Assembly (NCBI RefSeq): GCF_003345255.1 | Contig: NZ_CP029331.1 | Location: forward strand, 2,356,001-2,420,000 | Reading direction: 5' to 3' | Source: Pseudothauera hydrothermalis | Lineage (GTDB): Bacteria; Pseudomonadota; Gammaproteobacteria; Burkholderiales; Rhodocyclaceae | DNA: 64,000 bases | Shown here: in pieces, positions 1 through 12,492 of the stretch | Layout: every line of letters starts with the position of its first letter | How positions within the stretch are numbered: position 1 is the stretch's first letter | Made by a program: the position numbers and the translations under genes | The notes under the pieces: generated by a model | What the model was told of the DNA's origin: nothing | Seen by the model: the letters and a program-made list of their open reading frames with translations, nothing else | The model's database searches: none

Positions 1-23
1 TCGGAAAAACCAAAATCGAACAT
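1..23 (-). CDS. tatB: TatB, first codons only (runs off window start)
   Basis: Reading leftward from an ATG at 23, the minus strand encodes MFDFGFS before the window ends. TatB proteins characteristically begin MFDIGFSE, and tatB normally follows tatA, which ends about 100 bases upstream. TatB is the membrane-anchored component that joins TatC to recognise twin-arginine signal peptides. Only seven residues are visible, so the call depends on this motif plus the neighbour. Confidence 0.7.
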
Positions 24-125
24 GTGCTAGCGCCTGTCGTCAGCCAACGGGGCGAGGTTGCCTACGCCCAAAAGGAAGGGGCGCACTGGCCAGGCGCCCC
101 TTGTCGAGATCTCCGGTCACGGCAC

Positions 126-362
126 TCAAGAACTCGTTTTTTCAGTCTTTTCCTTGACCTCGGCATCGATCACCTGGCTATCGGCGATTTTTTGCTGCGG
201 CTTGCCGGCTTCGGCGGGACTTTCCGCCTCTTTCATGCCCTCTTTGAAACCTTTTACCGCCCCCCCAAGGTCCTGGCCAATGTTGCGCAGCTTCTTGGTG
301 CCGAATACCAGCATGACGATCAACAGTACGATGAGCCAGTGCCAGATGCTGAATGAACCCAT
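126..362 (-). CDS. tatA: Sec-independent translocase subunit TatA
   Basis: This 78-residue protein has the TatA layout: a short N-terminal transmembrane helix (about residues 6-24, [16 protein letters not shown]), the FGTKKLR hinge, an amphipathic helix ([18 protein letters not shown]), and a charged, disordered tail. TatA oligomers form the pore-like part of the twin-arginine pathway, which exports folded proteins across the inner membrane. It lies 10 bases downstream of the HIT protein gene and upstream of tatB, so it is probably read from the his transcript or an internal promoter. Its length is normal for the family. Confidence 0.95.
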   Translation of the reverse strand: MGSFSIWHWLIVLLIVMLVFGTKKLRNIGQDLGGAVKGFKEGMKEAESPAEAGKPQQKIADSQVIDAEVKEKTEKTSS

Positions 363-372
363 ACCGCTCTCC

Positions 373-720
373 TTAACGCTTCAACATGGCCGGGAGGACA
401 TCCGGCCCACCGATGACGTGGACGTGCAGATGATACACCTCCTGCCTGCCCACCCTGCCGGTGTTGATGATAGTTCTGAACCCGTCGGTCGCGCCTTGCT
501 CTCGCGCAAGTCGGGCGGCAACGGTCATCACCCGCCCCATCACGGCTTCATGCTCGGCGTTAAGCTCCGCCATCGATGCCACATGCGCCTTGGGGATCAC
601 CAGAAAATGCACCGGCGCCACCGGGTTGATGTCGTGAAAAGCCAACACCAAGTCGTCTTCGTAGATTTTTTTGGCCGGAATCTCACCGCTGACGATGCGG
701 CAGAAAATACATTCGCCCAT
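373..720 (-). CDS. HIT-family purine nucleoside phosphoramidase (HinT type)
   Basis: The protein has 115 residues from the ATG at 720. It opens with [20 protein letters not shown], typical of HinT proteins, and ends with the histidine triad HLHVH at residues 97-101, which forms the nucleotide-binding active site. Family members hydrolyse adenosine 5'-phosphoramidates as homodimers in the cytoplasm. Position 720 is preferred over upstream starts because everything before it lies in the overlapping frame of hisE. It sits between hisE and tatA, the usual place in betaproteobacterial his clusters. The physiological substrate cannot be read from sequence. Confidence 0.9.
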   Translation of the reverse strand: MGECIFCRIVSGEIPAKKIYEDDLVLAFHDINPVAPVHFLVIPKAHVASMAELNAEHEAVMGRVMTVAARLAREQGATDGFRTIINTGRVGRQEVYHLHVHVIGGPDVLPAMLKR

Positions 721-730
721 TGTTTTGCCC

Positions 731-1057
731 TCAACCCGCGGCACGGGACCTCTTTTCGTCGATGCCCGACACCCCTTCGCGGCGCCGGAATTCTGCCAGT
801 ACGTCATCGACCGATAAACCGTGATGCGCCAACAACACCATGGAATGAAACCATAAATCGGTGACTTCCCAGACCAGATGGAGCATGTCCTTGTCTTTGG
901 CGGCCATGATGGTTTCGGCAGCTTCTTCGGCGATCTTTTTGCAGATCGCATCGGTGCCCTTGGCGTACAGACTGGACACATAGGATGCGTCCGGATCGGC
1001 TTTTTTACGTTCGGCCAAGGTTGCGGCCACGCGATGCAGCACTTCGATGTCGATCAC
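731..1057 (-). CDS. hisE: Phosphoribosyl-ATP pyrophosphatase
   Basis: This 108-residue all-helical MazG-like protein removes pyrophosphate from phosphoribosyl-ATP, the second step of histidine synthesis. The motif [15 protein letters not shown] followed by [11 protein letters not shown] carries the acidic metal-binding residues expected of HisE. The start overlaps the end of hisI by 4 bases, indicating translational coupling. HisE is a separate gene here, not fused to HisI as in enterobacteria. Confidence 0.95.
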   Translation of the reverse strand: MIDIEVLHRVAATLAERKKADPDASYVSSLYAKGTDAICKKIAEEAAETIMAAKDKDMLHLVWEVTDLWFHSMVLLAHHGLSVDDVLAEFRRREGVSGIDEKRSRAAG

Positions 1058-1458
1058 TTGTAAATCTCCTCAGGGTCTTTGATGACCGGCTCGACAGTCT
1101 CCCAGCATCCAGCGGCAAGATATTTCTGGAAGAAACAACTGCGTCGTCCGGTATGGCATGCGATACCGCCTTGCTGCTCCACCTTCAGCAGCACCACGTC
1201 ATTGTCGCAGTCCAGGCGGATCTCAATTACCTTCTGCACATGACCGGATTCCTCGCCTTTGTGCCAGAGCTTGCGACGCGAACGCGACCAATACACCGCC
1301 TCGCCGGTTTCCGCGGTACGCTGCAGGGCCTCGCGGTTCATCCAGGCAAACATCAGCACTTCACCCGTGTCGGCCTCCTGGGCGATCACCGGCACCAGGC
1401 CGTGTTCGTCCCATTTCACCTCGTTGAGCCATCTGGCGTTGGCTGCATTCACAGTCAC
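1054..1458 (-). CDS. hisI: Phosphoribosyl-AMP cyclohydrolase
   Basis: This 134-residue protein opens the purine ring of phosphoribosyl-AMP. It contains the family motifs [29 protein letters not shown] and [30 protein letters not shown], which supply the zinc- and magnesium-binding Cys and His residues. Its end overlaps hisE and its start overlaps hisF by 4 bases, so hisF-hisI-hisE are tightly coupled. The length matches stand-alone HisI enzymes. Confidence 0.96.
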   Translation of the reverse strand: MTVNAANARWLNEVKWDEHGLVPVIAQEADTGEVLMFAWMNREALQRTAETGEAVYWSRSRRKLWHKGEESGHVQKVIEIRLDCDNDVVLLKVEQQGGIACHTGRRSCFFQKYLAAGCWETVEPVIKDPEEIYK

Positions 1459-2213
1459 AGTCGTACCTCGATACCGCGGCTTCGCATCAGCGCCTTGGCT
1501 TCACGCACCGTATGCTGCCCAAAATGGAAAATGCTGGCGGCAAGAACCGCGTCCGCGCGACCTTCGGTCACCCCCTCGACCAGATGTTCGAGCGAGCCGA
1601 CCCCGCCGCTGGCGATGACCGGAATACGCACCGCGTCCGATACCGCACGGGTCAGACCCAGGTCAAAGCCGATCTTGGTGCCGTCCCGATCCATGCTGGT
1701 CAACAGGATCTCGCCGGCGCCGAGCGCCTCGACCGTCCTGGCCCATTCGATGGCATCCAGACCGGTGTTGTTGCGCCCGCCATGGGTAAAAACCTCCCAC
1801 TTGCCCGGCGCGCTCTGCTTGGCGTCGATGGCCACCACGATGCACTGGCTACCGACCTTGCCGCTGGCATCAGCAACGATCTTCGGGTTGTTCACCGCCG
1901 CAGTATTGATGCTGACCTTGTCGGCGCCGGCATTGAGCAGGCGGCGCACATCATCGACGGTACGCACGCCACCGCCGACGGTGAGCGGAATGAAGACCTG
2001 CTCGGCCACCTGTTCGACCACGTGCAGGATGATGTCGCGCGCGTCGGAACTTGCGGTGATGTCCAGGAAGGTGATTTCGTCCGCGCCCTGTTCATCGTAG
2101 CGTCGGGCGATTTCCACCGGATCGCCGGCATCGCGCAAGTCGACGAAGTTCACGCCTTTGACCACGCGCCCGGCGTTGACATCCAGGCAGGGAATGATGC
2201 GCTTGGCAAGCAT
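1455..2213 (-). CDS. hisF: Imidazole glycerol phosphate synthase, cyclase subunit
   Basis: From the ATG at 2213 the product is 252 residues: a TIM barrel starting [20 protein letters not shown], with the catalytic aspartate in CLDV and its partner in TSMDRDGTK. It uses ammonia made by HisH to convert PRFAR to imidazole glycerol phosphate and AICAR. The ATG overlaps the hisA stop codon by one base. Upstream starts in the same frame would run into hisA and are rejected. Confidence 0.97.
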   Translation of the reverse strand: MLAKRIIPCLDVNAGRVVKGVNFVDLRDAGDPVEIARRYDEQGADEITFLDITASSDARDIILHVVEQVAEQVFIPLTVGGGVRTVDDVRRLLNAGADKVSINTAAVNNPKIVADASGKVGSQCIVVAIDAKQSAPGKWEVFTHGGRNNTGLDAIEWARTVEALGAGEILLTSMDRDGTKIGFDLGLTRAVSDAVRIPVIASGGVGSLEHLVEGVTEGRADAVLAASIFHFGQHTVREAKALMRSRGIEVRL

Positions 2214-2959
2214 CAGGCAGCGCCGTTGAGTGCGTCGGCCCGCGCCTGCGCGGCGGCAAAGTCGAGCGTGCCTTCGTAAATGGCCCGACCGGTAATCGCC
2301 CCCACGATGCCCTCGTCTTCGACCGCACACAACGCTTCGATATCCGCCAGGCTGGCGATGCCGCCGCTGGCGATGACGGGAATGCGCAAAGCGCGCGCCA
2401 GGCGCACGGTGGCGTCGATATTGACCCCGGAGAGCATGCCGTCGCGGCCGATGTCGGTATAGATCACCGCTTCGACGCCGTAATCCTCATACTTCTTGGC
2501 CAGATCGACGACATCGTGACCGGTCATTTTGGACCACCCATCGACCGCCACCTTGCCATCTTTGGCATCCAGGCCGACGATGATGTGGCCTGGAAATGCG
2601 CCGCAGGCATCATGCAGGAAACCGGGGTTTTTGACCGCCGCAGTGCCGATGATCACATAGGCAATGCCGTTATCCAGATACCGCTCGATGGTGTCCAGAT
2701 CCCGGATGCCGCCGCCGAGCTGCACCGGAATGTCGTCGCCGACTTCCTCGCAGATTGCACGGATCGCAGCCTCATTTTTGGGTTTACCGGCAAACGCACC
2801 GTTCAGATCGACCAAGTGCAGCCGCCGCGCACCCTGCTCGATCCAGTGACGGGCCATCGCGGCCGGTTGTTCGGAAAAGACCGTAGCGTCGTCCATTTCG
2901 CCCTGTCTGAGGCGCACGCAATGGCCGTCCTTGAGATCGATGGCAGGAATCAGCAGCAT
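2213..2959 (-). CDS. hisA: ProFAR isomerase
   Basis: The product (248 residues) is a half-barrel-duplicated TIM barrel starting [20 protein letters not shown], with the catalytic aspartates in AIDLKDG and YTDIGRDG. It performs the Amadori rearrangement of ProFAR to PRFAR. It is homologous to the adjacent hisF product, as usual. The gene follows hisH after a 60-base gap with no other coding content and overlaps hisF by one base. Confidence 0.97.
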   Translation of the reverse strand: MLLIPAIDLKDGHCVRLRQGEMDDATVFSEQPAAMARHWIEQGARRLHLVDLNGAFAGKPKNEAAIRAICEEVGDDIPVQLGGGIRDLDTIERYLDNGIAYVIIGTAAVKNPGFLHDACGAFPGHIIVGLDAKDGKVAVDGWSKMTGHDVVDLAKKYEDYGVEAVIYTDIGRDGMLSGVNIDATVRLARALRIPVIASGGIASLADIEALCAVEDEGIVGAITGRAIYEGTLDFAAAQARADALNGAA

Positions 2960-3019
2960 ACCGGGTAGCTATTGGTGTTTGATGACGTGAAAATGCACAG
3001 CGAGCGACAGCACCGGCGA

Positions 3020-3658
3020 TCAAGGCGCCCAGCGGATGAAATTCGATAATAGGCGCAAACCCGACGCGGCACTTTTTTCGGGATGGAACTGGACCGCAAA
3101 GATATTAGCCCGCGCTACCGCACTGGTAAAGCGCAGACCATAGTCGGTTTCGGCTGCGATCAGCGCAGGGTCGGCTGGAACGACATGGTAGCTGTGCACA
3201 AAGTAGAAGCGCTCACCATCCGGGATATCTTTCCACAGCGGGTGCGGCGCGGCTTGCCAGACCTCGTTCCAACCCATGTGCGGCACCTTCAGGCGGACGC
3301 CATCGGCAGCGGCCATGCGCGCCGGGTCGAAACGCACCACCTCGCCAGGCAAGATGCCCAGGCCGGGGACATCGCCTTCTGCGCTGTGGGCAAAAAGCAT
3401 CTGCTGGCCGATGCAGATACCCAGAAACGGTTTGGTCGCAGCCGCTTCCAGCACCGCCTCGCGCAGGCCGCGGCGTTCCAGTTCGCGCATACAGTCGGGC
3501 ATCGCCCCCTGCCCCGGAAACACCACCCGGTCGGCTTGCCGCACCAGGTCCGGATCGCAGGTCACGGCGACCACGGCGTCGCCGGCCACATGCTCGACTG
3601 CCTTGGCAACCGAACGCAGGTTGCCCATGCCATAGTCGATGATGGCCACTTTGGTCAT
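3020..3658 (-). CDS. hisH: Imidazole glycerol phosphate synthase, glutaminase subunit
   Basis: The 212-residue class I glutamine amidotransferase starts at the ATG at 3658 ([17 protein letters not shown]). The nucleophile is Cys82 in [10 protein letters not shown], and the His-Glu pair lies in [10 protein letters not shown] near the C terminus. It supplies ammonia to HisF. The long in-frame extension upstream of 3658 lies over hisB and is not part of the protein. No marC-like gene is inserted before it, unlike in some Burkholderiales. Confidence 0.96.
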   Translation of the reverse strand: MTKVAIIDYGMGNLRSVAKAVEHVAGDAVVAVTCDPDLVRQADRVVFPGQGAMPDCMRELERRGLREAVLEAAATKPFLGICIGQQMLFAHSAEGDVPGLGILPGEVVRFDPARMAAADGVRLKVPHMGWNEVWQAAPHPLWKDIPDGERFYFVHSYHVVPADPALIAAETDYGLRFTSAVARANIFAVQFHPEKSAASGLRLLSNFIRWAP

Positions 3659-3695
3659 CGCAGAATTCTCGCTTGCAGGTGAATTCGGACCGGCG

Positions 3696-4283
3696 TCAGA
3701 GCGCGCCCTTGGTGGAGGGGATGGTCCCGGCGGCCCGTTCGTCGCGCTCGGCGGCCATACGCAGGGCGCGGCCGAACGCCTTGAAGATGGTTTCACACTG
3801 GTGGTGGGCGTTGTCGCCACGCAGGTTGTCGATGTGCAGCGTCACCCCGGCGTGATTGACGAAGCCCTGGAAGAACTCGCGCACCAGATCGACATCGAAG
3901 TTGCCGATGCGCGCACGGGTGAAGGCGACAAAGTAATGCAACCCCGGCCGGCCGGAAAAATCCACCACCACCCGCGACAGCGCCTCGTCGAGCGGCACAT
4001 AGGCGTGACCATAACGGCGGATGCCTTTTTTGTCGCCCAGCGCGCGGGCGAACGCCTGCCCCAGGGTAATGCCGACATCCTCCACCGTGTGGTGATCGTC
4101 GATATGGGTATCGCCTTCGGCCTTCACCTTCAGGTCGATCGCCCCGTGACGGGCAATCTGGTCGAGCATGTGATCCAGAAAAGGCACGCCGGTGGCCAGT
4201 TCAGCCTTGCCGGTTCCGTCCAGGTCGATGCTGACCGCAATGCGGGTTTCGAGTGTGTTGCGGGTGAGATCGGCTTGCCGCAT
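3696..4283 (-). CDS. hisB: Imidazoleglycerol-phosphate dehydratase
   Basis: The product (195 residues from the ATG at 4283) matches the monofunctional bacterial HisB length. It shows the paired metal-binding motifs [25 protein letters not shown] and the second-half repeat [23 protein letters not shown]. It dehydrates IGP to imidazole acetol phosphate. There is no fused histidinol phosphatase domain. Because hisC upstream is inverted, hisB becomes the first gene of the hisBHAFIE-hinT-tat transcript, so its promoter should lie between 4284 and 4394. Confidence 0.96.
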   Translation of the reverse strand: MRQADLTRNTLETRIAVSIDLDGTGKAELATGVPFLDHMLDQIARHGAIDLKVKAEGDTHIDDHHTVEDVGITLGQAFARALGDKKGIRRYGHAYVPLDEALSRVVVDFSGRPGLHYFVAFTRARIGNFDVDLVREFFQGFVNHAGVTLHIDNLRGDNAHHQCETIFKAFGRALRMAAERDERAAGTIPSTKGAL

Positions 4284-4394
4284 GGCACAGTGCTTGGCAC
4301 AAAGAGAAATGATCTGCGGCCATGATACCATCGGCCCGCAATTGCACTGCAACTGGCTGGACAAAACGTTTCCCCAACGAGCCGCACCCGAGAG
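4284..4394. promoter_or_regulatory. Divergent hisB/hisC control region
   Basis: This 111-base non-coding gap separates the divergent starts of hisB (minus) and hisC (plus), so it must hold promoters for both. On the minus strand a weak candidate is TTGCAG with TATCAT 19 bases later. No convincing plus-strand consensus promoter is visible. The hisC start at 4395 has only a weak GAGAG ribosome site. The location is sound; the exact promoter boxes are uncertain. Confidence 0.5.
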
Positions 4395-5465
4395 ATGAGC
4401 CGCTACTGGAGCGCCGTGGTTCACGGCCTGACCCCCTATGTGCCGGGCGAGCAGCCCAAGATCGACAATCTGATCAAACTCAATACCAACGAGCACCCTT
4501 ACGGGCCATCACCCAAGGCGCTGCAGGCCATCCGCATGGAGGTGAGCGACGGTCTGCGTCTGTACCCGGACCCCAACGCCGACCGCCTGAAGACTGCGCT
4601 GGCTGCACGCTTCTCGCTGGAGCCGCAGCAGGTTTTCGTCGGCAACGGTTCGGACGAAGTGCTGGCACACGCCTTCCACGCCCTGCTGCGCCATGAGCGT
4701 CCGTTGTGGTTTGCCGACATCACCTACAGCTTTTATCCGGTCTACTGTGGGCTGTACGGCATCGACTACCGTCAGATTCCGTTGGACGACCGCTATGCCA
4801 TCCGCGCAGATGACTATCTGCCCCAAGGCGAGGCGCGCGCCGGCGGCATCGTCATCGCCAATCCCAACGCACCCACCGGTCGGCTGTTACCGCTGGAAGA
4901 CATCGAGCGCATCGTCGCCGGCAACCCGGAGGCGGTCGTCTTGGTCGATGAAGCCTATGTGGATTTCGGCGGAGAAAGCGCGATCGCGCTGATCGATCGC
5001 TACCCCAACTTGCTGGTGGTGCAAACCTTCTCCAAGAGCCGCTCTCTGGCCGGCCTGCGCGTAGGCTATGCGCTTGGTCACCCGGAGCTGATCGCTGGCC
5101 TCGAGCGGGTCAAGAACAGTTTCAACTCCTACCCGCTGGACCGCATGGCCATTGCCGGCGCGGTGGCCTCGGTCGAAGACGAACCGCATTTCCGCGAAAG
5201 CTGTCGCCGGGTGATTGCCACCCGCGAACAGCTGAGCGCGGACCTTGCTGGGCTGGGCTTCGAAGTACTGCCCTCGGCGGCCAACTTCGTCTTTGCCCGT
5301 CATCCGCAGCGCGATGCGGGCGAACTGGCGCTGGCGCTGCGGAATCGCGCAATACTGGTGCGCCACTTCAAAGCGCCGCGCATCGATCAGTTCCTGCGCA
5401 TCACCGTGGGTACCGACGCGCAGTGCGGCCAGCTCACCCGCGTACTTGGCGAGCTGCTCGCCTGA
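4395..5465 (+). CDS. hisC: Histidinol-phosphate aminotransferase
   Basis: The 356-residue fold-type I PLP enzyme transaminates imidazole acetol phosphate with glutamate. Visible motifs are [13 protein letters not shown] at the N terminus, VANPNAPTG-type [11 protein letters not shown], the DEAYVDF loop, and [14 protein letters not shown] with the PLP lysine at residue 214. The C-terminal arginine motif FLRITVGT binds substrate phosphate. The gene faces opposite to all other his genes here: it diverges from hisB and converges on hisD. Gene identity is firm; the orientation is the oddity. Confidence 0.95.
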   Translation: MSRYWSAVVHGLTPYVPGEQPKIDNLIKLNTNEHPYGPSPKALQAIRMEVSDGLRLYPDPNADRLKTALAARFSLEPQQVFVGNGSDEVLAHAFHALLRHERPLWFADITYSFYPVYCGLYGIDYRQIPLDDRYAIRADDYLPQGEARAGGIVIANPNAPTGRLLPLEDIERIVAGNPEAVVLVDEAYVDFGGESAIALIDRYPNLLVVQTFSKSRSLAGLRVGYALGHPELIAGLERVKNSFNSYPLDRMAIAGAVASVEDEPHFRESCRRVIATREQLSADLAGLGFEVLPSAANFVFARHPQRDAGELALALRNRAILVRHFKAPRIDQFLRITVGTDAQCGQLTRVLGELLA

Positions 5466-5534
5466 GCGCTGCATCGCCAATGAATAAGGCGCGCACGAGG
5501 CGGGCCGCCTGCCCCGTCGCGCGGACACCCCGGA

Positions 5535-6839
5535 TCAACGCTTGAGACGCATCTCCGCTGAGCGCGCGTGGGCCTGCAGCCCTTCGCCATGCGCGAGGAT
5601 GGCAGCCACCTTGCCCAGCGTCTGCGCGCCGGCTTCCGAGATATGCACGATGCTGGTGCGCTTTTGGAAGTCGTACACCCCCAACGGCGATGAAAACCGC
5701 GCGCTGCGCATGGTCGGCAGCACGTGATTGGGCCCGGCGCAATAGTCGCCCAATGCCTCGACCGAATAGTGGCCTACGAAGATCGCGCCGGCGTGGCGGA
5801 TTTTCGCTACCCATGGCTCGGGCTCGGCCAGCGACAGCTCCAGGTGCTCGGGCGCGATGCGGTTGGCGATCGCACAGCCCTGGTCGAGATCATCCACCCG
5901 GATCAGCGCGCCGCGATTGGCCAGCGACTTGGCGATGATCTCGTGCCGCGGCAAGGTGGGCAACAGGCGGTCGATGGCGGCGGCCACCGCATCGATGAAG
6001 GCCGGATCGGTACACAGCAAAATGGACTGGGCCAATTCGTCGTGCTCGGCCTGCGCAAAAAGGTCCATCGCCACCCAATCCGGATTGCCGCTGCCGTCGG
6101 AGATGATCAACACCTCGGAGGGGCCGGCCACCATGTCGATACCTACGGTGCCGAAAACCCGGCGCTTGGCCTCGGCCACATAGGCGTTACCCGGGCCGAC
6201 GATCTTGTCCACTTGCGGGATGGTCTGGGTGCCATAGGCCAGTGCCGCCACCGCCTGCGCGCCGCCAATGGTAAACACCCGGTCCACCCCGGCAATCGCC
6301 GCCGCGGCCAGCACCAGCGGGTTCTTTTCGCCGCGCGGAGTGGGCACCACCATGATCAGTTCACCCACCCCGGCCACTTTGGCGGGGATGGCATTCATCA
6401 ACACCGAACTGGGGTAGGCGGCCCGCCCGCCCGGTACATACAGGCCCACGCGGTCGAGCGCGGTGACCTGCTGGCCTAGCCGGCTGCCGTCGGCCTCTTG
6501 GTACGACCAGGAGTCGATTTTCTGGCGCTCGTGGTACTGACGCACACGGTCGGCGGCAATACGCAGGGCCTCGCGCTGCTCGATGGTGAGGCTGTCGAGC
6601 GCTGCCTTGAGCTGGGCGTGCGGCAATTCCAGTTCCGCCATCGAGCCCACGTCCAGATGATCGAAGCGCCGGGTGTATTCGATCACCGCCGCGTCGCCGG
6701 TGCTGCGCACCGCGCGCAAAATCTCGGTGACCGCCGCATCGATGCGCTCGTCGGCTTGCGCCTCAAACGCCAGCAAAGCATCGAGCGTGGCCAAAAATTC
6801 GGGGTCGCGGGCATCCAGCCTGCGGATGAGCTGACTCAT
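5535..6839 (-). CDS. hisD: Histidinol dehydrogenase
   Basis: The 434-residue enzyme starts at the ATG at 6839 and oxidises histidinol to histidine in two NAD-dependent steps. Recognisable are [38 protein letters not shown], the [10 protein letters not shown] substrate loop and APEHLEL, with zinc ligands in AQAEHDE. The start overlaps the hisG stop by 4 bases. The same frame stays open far upstream across hisG, but that extension has no homology to HisD and is discarded. It converges with hisC, leaving a 69-base gap without a strong terminator. Confidence 0.97.
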   Translation of the reverse strand: MSQLIRRLDARDPEFLATLDALLAFEAQADERIDAAVTEILRAVRSTGDAAVIEYTRRFDHLDVGSMAELELPHAQLKAALDSLTIEQREALRIAADRVRQYHERQKIDSWSYQEADGSRLGQQVTALDRVGLYVPGGRAAYPSSVLMNAIPAKVAGVGELIMVVPTPRGEKNPLVLAAAAIAGVDRVFTIGGAQAVAALAYGTQTIPQVDKIVGPGNAYVAEAKRRVFGTVGIDMVAGPSEVLIISDGSGNPDWVAMDLFAQAEHDELAQSILLCTDPAFIDAVAAAIDRLLPTLPRHEIIAKSLANRGALIRVDDLDQGCAIANRIAPEHLELSLAEPEPWVAKIRHAGAIFVGHYSVEALGDYCAGPNHVLPTMRSARFSSPLGVYDFQKRTSIVHISEAGAQTLGKVAAILAHGEGLQAHARSAEMRLKR

Positions 6840-7477
6840 TCGACCACTCCGGCAAAAGCATCCAGCATCGGCTGGATAAGGTTGCGTTTCAACTTCAAGG
6901 AAGCTTGATTGCAGATCAAACGCGAGCTGATCGGCATGATTTCTTCGACCTCCTCCAGATTGTTGGCGCGCAGCGTGCCGCCGGTGGACACCAGGTCGAC
7001 GATGGCGTCGGCCAGTCCGACCAACGGCGCTAGCTCCATCGAGCCGTAAAGTTTGATCAAGTCCACGTGCATGCCCTTGGCAGCGAAGTGGGCCTTGGCG
7101 CTGTTGATGTACTTGGTGGCCACCCGAATGCGCCCGCCTGGCTGACTGGCTGCGGCGTAGTCGAAGCCCTTGGGCACCGCCACGCACAGCCGGCAGCGCG
7201 CGATGTTCAGATCCAGGGGTTGGTACAAGCCCGCTCCGCCATGTTCGAGCAACACATCCTTGCCAGCGATGCCCAGATCGGCCGCGCCATACTGCACATA
7301 GGTCGGCACGTCGGTGGCACGCACGATCACCAGGCGCACATCCGGGCGATTGGTGCCGATGATGAGCTTGCGTGAGCGCTCCGGATTGTCGGTCGGCTCG
7401 ATGCCGGCCGCGGCCAGTAGCGGCAGGGTTTCCTCGAAGATGCGGCCCTTGGACAGGGCAAGGGTGATGCTGGACAC
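6836..7477 (-). CDS. hisG: ATP phosphoribosyltransferase, short form
   Basis: From a GTG at 7477 the protein is 213 residues ([21 protein letters not shown]). The PRPP-binding loop is [14 protein letters not shown] near the C terminus. It lacks the C-terminal regulatory domain of long HisG, so by family knowledge it needs HisZ to be active and feedback-inhibited. hisZ is not in this window. The GTG start matches the usual N terminus of the family, and the 28 extra residues possible upstream do not resemble it. This is the committed first step of the pathway. Confidence 0.94.
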   Translation of the reverse strand: MSSITLALSKGRIFEETLPLLAAAGIEPTDNPERSRKLIIGTNRPDVRLVIVRATDVPTYVQYGAADLGIAGKDVLLEHGGAGLYQPLDLNIARCRLCVAVPKGFDYAAASQPGGRIRVATKYINSAKAHFAAKGMHVDLIKLYGSMELAPLVGLADAIVDLVSTGGTLRANNLEEVEEIMPISSRLICNQASLKLKRNLIQPMLDAFAGVVE

Positions 7478-7547
7478 GAAAGCGCCTCGGCGATGCGAAA
7501 GGCGCACATTGTAACCCGGCGAGGGTTCTGTTAGCCTTGGCCACTCG

Positions 7548-7578
7548 GCTGAACCGCGCACAGCGGTTCAGCTTTTTT
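7548..7578 (+). terminator. Intrinsic-terminator-like hairpin upstream of the rnk-like gene
   Basis: GCTGAACCGC (7548-7557) pairs perfectly with GCGGTTCAGC (7563-7572) around a 5-base loop and is followed by six T residues on the plus strand. No plus-strand gene ends before it, since hisG runs the other way. It could end a short leader or antisense transcript, or act as an attenuator for the gene at 7629. Confidence 0.75.
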
Positions 7579-7628
7579 CTTTTTCCAGCCCTGAGCCTGA
7601 CCCGATGGAGCCCTAGCGAGACCCTGCC

Positions 7629-8021
7629 ATGAAACCCGACATCATCGTTTCCTCGAACGACCTCGACCGCCTGGAAGGCCTGCTCTATGCGGCCAACGCC
7701 CGTAACCGCAGCGACTTGGACGGCCTGCGCGACGAACTGGCGCGCGCCGACGTACGCGACGCGCACAATTTGCCCTGCGATGTCATCACTATGGGCAGCC
7801 GGGTGCGTTTCTGCGAGGAGTTAAGTGGAAAAGAATACGTCCTGACCCTGGTGTACCCGCACGAGGCCAGCCAGGAAGGCGGCAAGGTGTCGGTATTCTC
7901 CCCCGCCGGCAGCGCGCTGCTTGGCCTGTCGCGCGGGCAGTGCATCGACTGGATAACCCAGGACGGCAAAGCCATCCGCATCCGCGTGATGGAGGTCGAA
8001 CAGCCTGCCGCAGAGGCCTGA
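7629..8021 (+). CDS. rnk: Rnk-like regulator with GreA/GreB C-terminal fold
   Basis: The 130-residue protein resembles Rnk (regulator of nucleoside diphosphate kinase). It has a short N-terminal coiled segment ([30 protein letters not shown]) and a GreA/GreB-like FKBP domain with [19 protein letters not shown] and [17 protein letters not shown]. Rnk proteins bind RNA polymerase but, with a shortened coiled coil, do not rescue stalled complexes like GreA. The gene stands alone between divergent hisG and the convergent flavoprotein gene, with a hairpin 50 bases upstream. Symbol given by family resemblance. Confidence 0.85.
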   Translation: MKPDIIVSSNDLDRLEGLLYAANARNRSDLDGLRDELARADVRDAHNLPCDVITMGSRVRFCEELSGKEYVLTLVYPHEASQEGGKVSVFSPAGSALLGLSRGQCIDWITQDGKAIRIRVMEVEQPAAEA

Positions 8022-8027
8022 GGTCTT

Positions 8028-10800
<2,773 letters not shown>

Positions 10801-10819
10801 GGTCAGTCTCTGTAGCGGA

Positions 10820-11590
10820 TCAGGTCCGCAGCTTGTAGCCGCGGGCGAGCAAGGCCAGGGTCAGTGCAGCCAGAAGGGAAAAGGATACGCCCACCACCGC
10901 CAGGCTGAGCCAGGGGGACACATCCGACTGGCCGAAAAAGCCATAGCGGAAACCGTCGATCATGAAGAAGAACGGGTTGACATGGGAAATGTCCTGCCAC
11001 AGCTGTGGCAGGGAATACAGCGAATAGAACACGCCGGAGAGCATGGTCAGCGGCAGAATGAGGAAATTCTGGAAGGCGGCGAGCTGGTCGAATTTGTCCG
11101 CCCAAATGCCGGCGATCATGCCCAGCGAGCCGAGAATGGCCCCGCCCATCAGCGCGAAGGCCAGTATCCACAGCGGGTGGGCGAAGGGCAATTCAACGAA
11201 GGGCAGCGACACCAACAACACGCCGGCACCGACCAACAACCCGCGCGCCACCGCAGCAATCACGTAAGCGGCGTAGAACTCGCGGTAAGAGATCGGAGGC
11301 AACAACACAAAGATGATATTGCCGGTGATCTTGCTCTGGATCAGCGAAGACGAGCTGTTGGCAAAGGCATTTTGCAGCAGCGACATCATCACCAGGCCCG
11401 GCACCAGGAAGGTGGTGTAGGCAATATCGCCATAGACCGTGACATGACGGTCGAGCACATGCGAAAAAATCAGCAAAAACAACACCGCGTTGAGTACCGG
11501 CGCGGCCACGGTCTGAAAGCTCACCTTCCAAAAGCGCAGCACCTCCTTGTATAGCAAGGTGCGAAATCCGACCAGGCGCGCCTCACGCAC
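10820..11590 (-). CDS. ABC-2 type exporter permease (YadH-like)
   Basis: The 256-residue protein has about six hydrophobic segments (for example VLNAVLFLLIFSHVL, FLVPGLVMMSLLQNAF, LWILAFALMGGAILGSLGMIAGIWA, FLILPLTMLSGVFYSLYSLP) and the ABC-2 signature around residues 170-235. It overlaps by 8 bases the upstream gene for its ATPase partner. YadGH-type exporters are widespread; the substrate is unknown. The position between the Mla operon and ibaG-murA suggests an envelope role, but this is inference. Confidence 0.9.
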   Translation of the reverse strand: MREARLVGFRTLLYKEVLRFWKVSFQTVAAPVLNAVLFLLIFSHVLDRHVTVYGDIAYTTFLVPGLVMMSLLQNAFANSSSSLIQSKITGNIIFVLLPPISYREFYAAYVIAAVARGLLVGAGVLLVSLPFVELPFAHPLWILAFALMGGAILGSLGMIAGIWADKFDQLAAFQNFLILPLTMLSGVFYSLYSLPQLWQDISHVNPFFFMIDGFRYGFFGQSDVSPWLSLAVVGVSFSLLAALTLALLARGYKLRT

Positions 11591-12479
11591 GGTTCATGAC
11601 CTCCAGGAATACCCGCTCCAGGTCGGGTTCGCCCAGTGCAAGCTCCAACACCCCGGCGCCGGCTTGGCGCAAGCGCGCAAGCAGCGGTTCGACATCGGCG
11701 TAGCGGTCAAAGGCAAAACTAACCCAGCCATCGTCGGCCAACACGCCGCCCAACGCTACGCCAGCGGCCGGCTGTGCAAGCTTTGCACGCAGCGAATGGG
11801 AGGCAAAGCGTTCCAGCAGGTTGGCGGTGGTATCCAGCGCCACCACCCGGCCGGCCTTGAGCATGGCAATACGTCCGCACAGGGTCTCGGCTTCTTCCAG
11901 GTAGTGGGTAGTGAGCACGATGGTGTGGCCGTCGCGGTTCAACTTGCGCACGAATGCCCACAACCCCTGGCGCAACTCGACGTCCACCCCGGCGGTCGGT
12001 TCATCGAGCACGATCACCGGCGGGCGATGCACCAGGGCCTGAGCCACCAGCACCCGGCGCTTCATCCCCCCGGACAGTGCGCGCATATTCACATGCGCTT
12101 TGGCCGTCAAATCCAGGCTGGCAAGAATCTCGTCGATCCAATCGTCGTTGTTCCGGATACCGAAATAGCCCGACTGGATGCGCAGCAGTTCGCGCACGCT
12201 GAAGAAAGGATCGAAGACCAGTTCCTGCGGCACCACACCCAGCGCGCGACGGGCGTTGCGGTAATCGCGCACCACATCGTGCCCCATGACTTCGAGCGTG
12301 CCGGAATCGGCCCGCACCAGGCCGGCGAGCGCCGAAATCAGCGTGGTTTTGCCGGCACCATTGGGGCCGAGCAGACCGAAGAATTCGCCTTGGCGGACTT
12401 CCAGATCGACGCCGGCCAGCGCTTGCAACGCACCGTAACGCTTGGCCACCCCTTGGAGGCGTATGGCGGGCAGTGTCAT
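11583..12479 (-). CDS. ABC transporter ATP-binding subunit (YadG-like)
   Basis: From the ATG at 12479 the protein is 298 residues. Walker A is GPNGAGKTT, the signature is LSGGMKRRVLVAQAL, Walker B is VIVLDEPTAGVD, and the H-loop lies in VLTTHYLEEAE. The C-terminal 70 residues form the extension seen in ABC-2 exporters. It pairs with the permease whose start overlaps its stop. It lies 13 bases after mlaB, so it may share the Mla transcript. Substrate unknown. Confidence 0.92.
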   Translation of the reverse strand: MTLPAIRLQGVAKRYGALQALAGVDLEVRQGEFFGLLGPNGAGKTTLISALAGLVRADSGTLEVMGHDVVRDYRNARRALGVVPQELVFDPFFSVRELLRIQSGYFGIRNNDDWIDEILASLDLTAKAHVNMRALSGGMKRRVLVAQALVHRPPVIVLDEPTAGVDVELRQGLWAFVRKLNRDGHTIVLTTHYLEEAETLCGRIAMLKAGRVVALDTTANLLERFASHSLRAKLAQPAAGVALGGVLADDGWVSFAFDRYADVEPLLARLRQAGAGVLELALGEPDLERVFLEVMNRA

Positions 12480-12492
12480 GCGCGGGTCCGAC

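Noticed and set aside
6840-7628. Histidine leader peptide/attenuator for hisG
   Set aside because: No run of His codons or minus-strand terminator precedes hisG; the hairpin at 7548 points the other way.
6840-7766. Long upstream extension of the hisD frame (whole open frame 743 codons)
   Set aside because: It runs antiparallel-frame through hisG with no HisD homology; the family start and a 4-base overlap with hisG fix the start at 6839.
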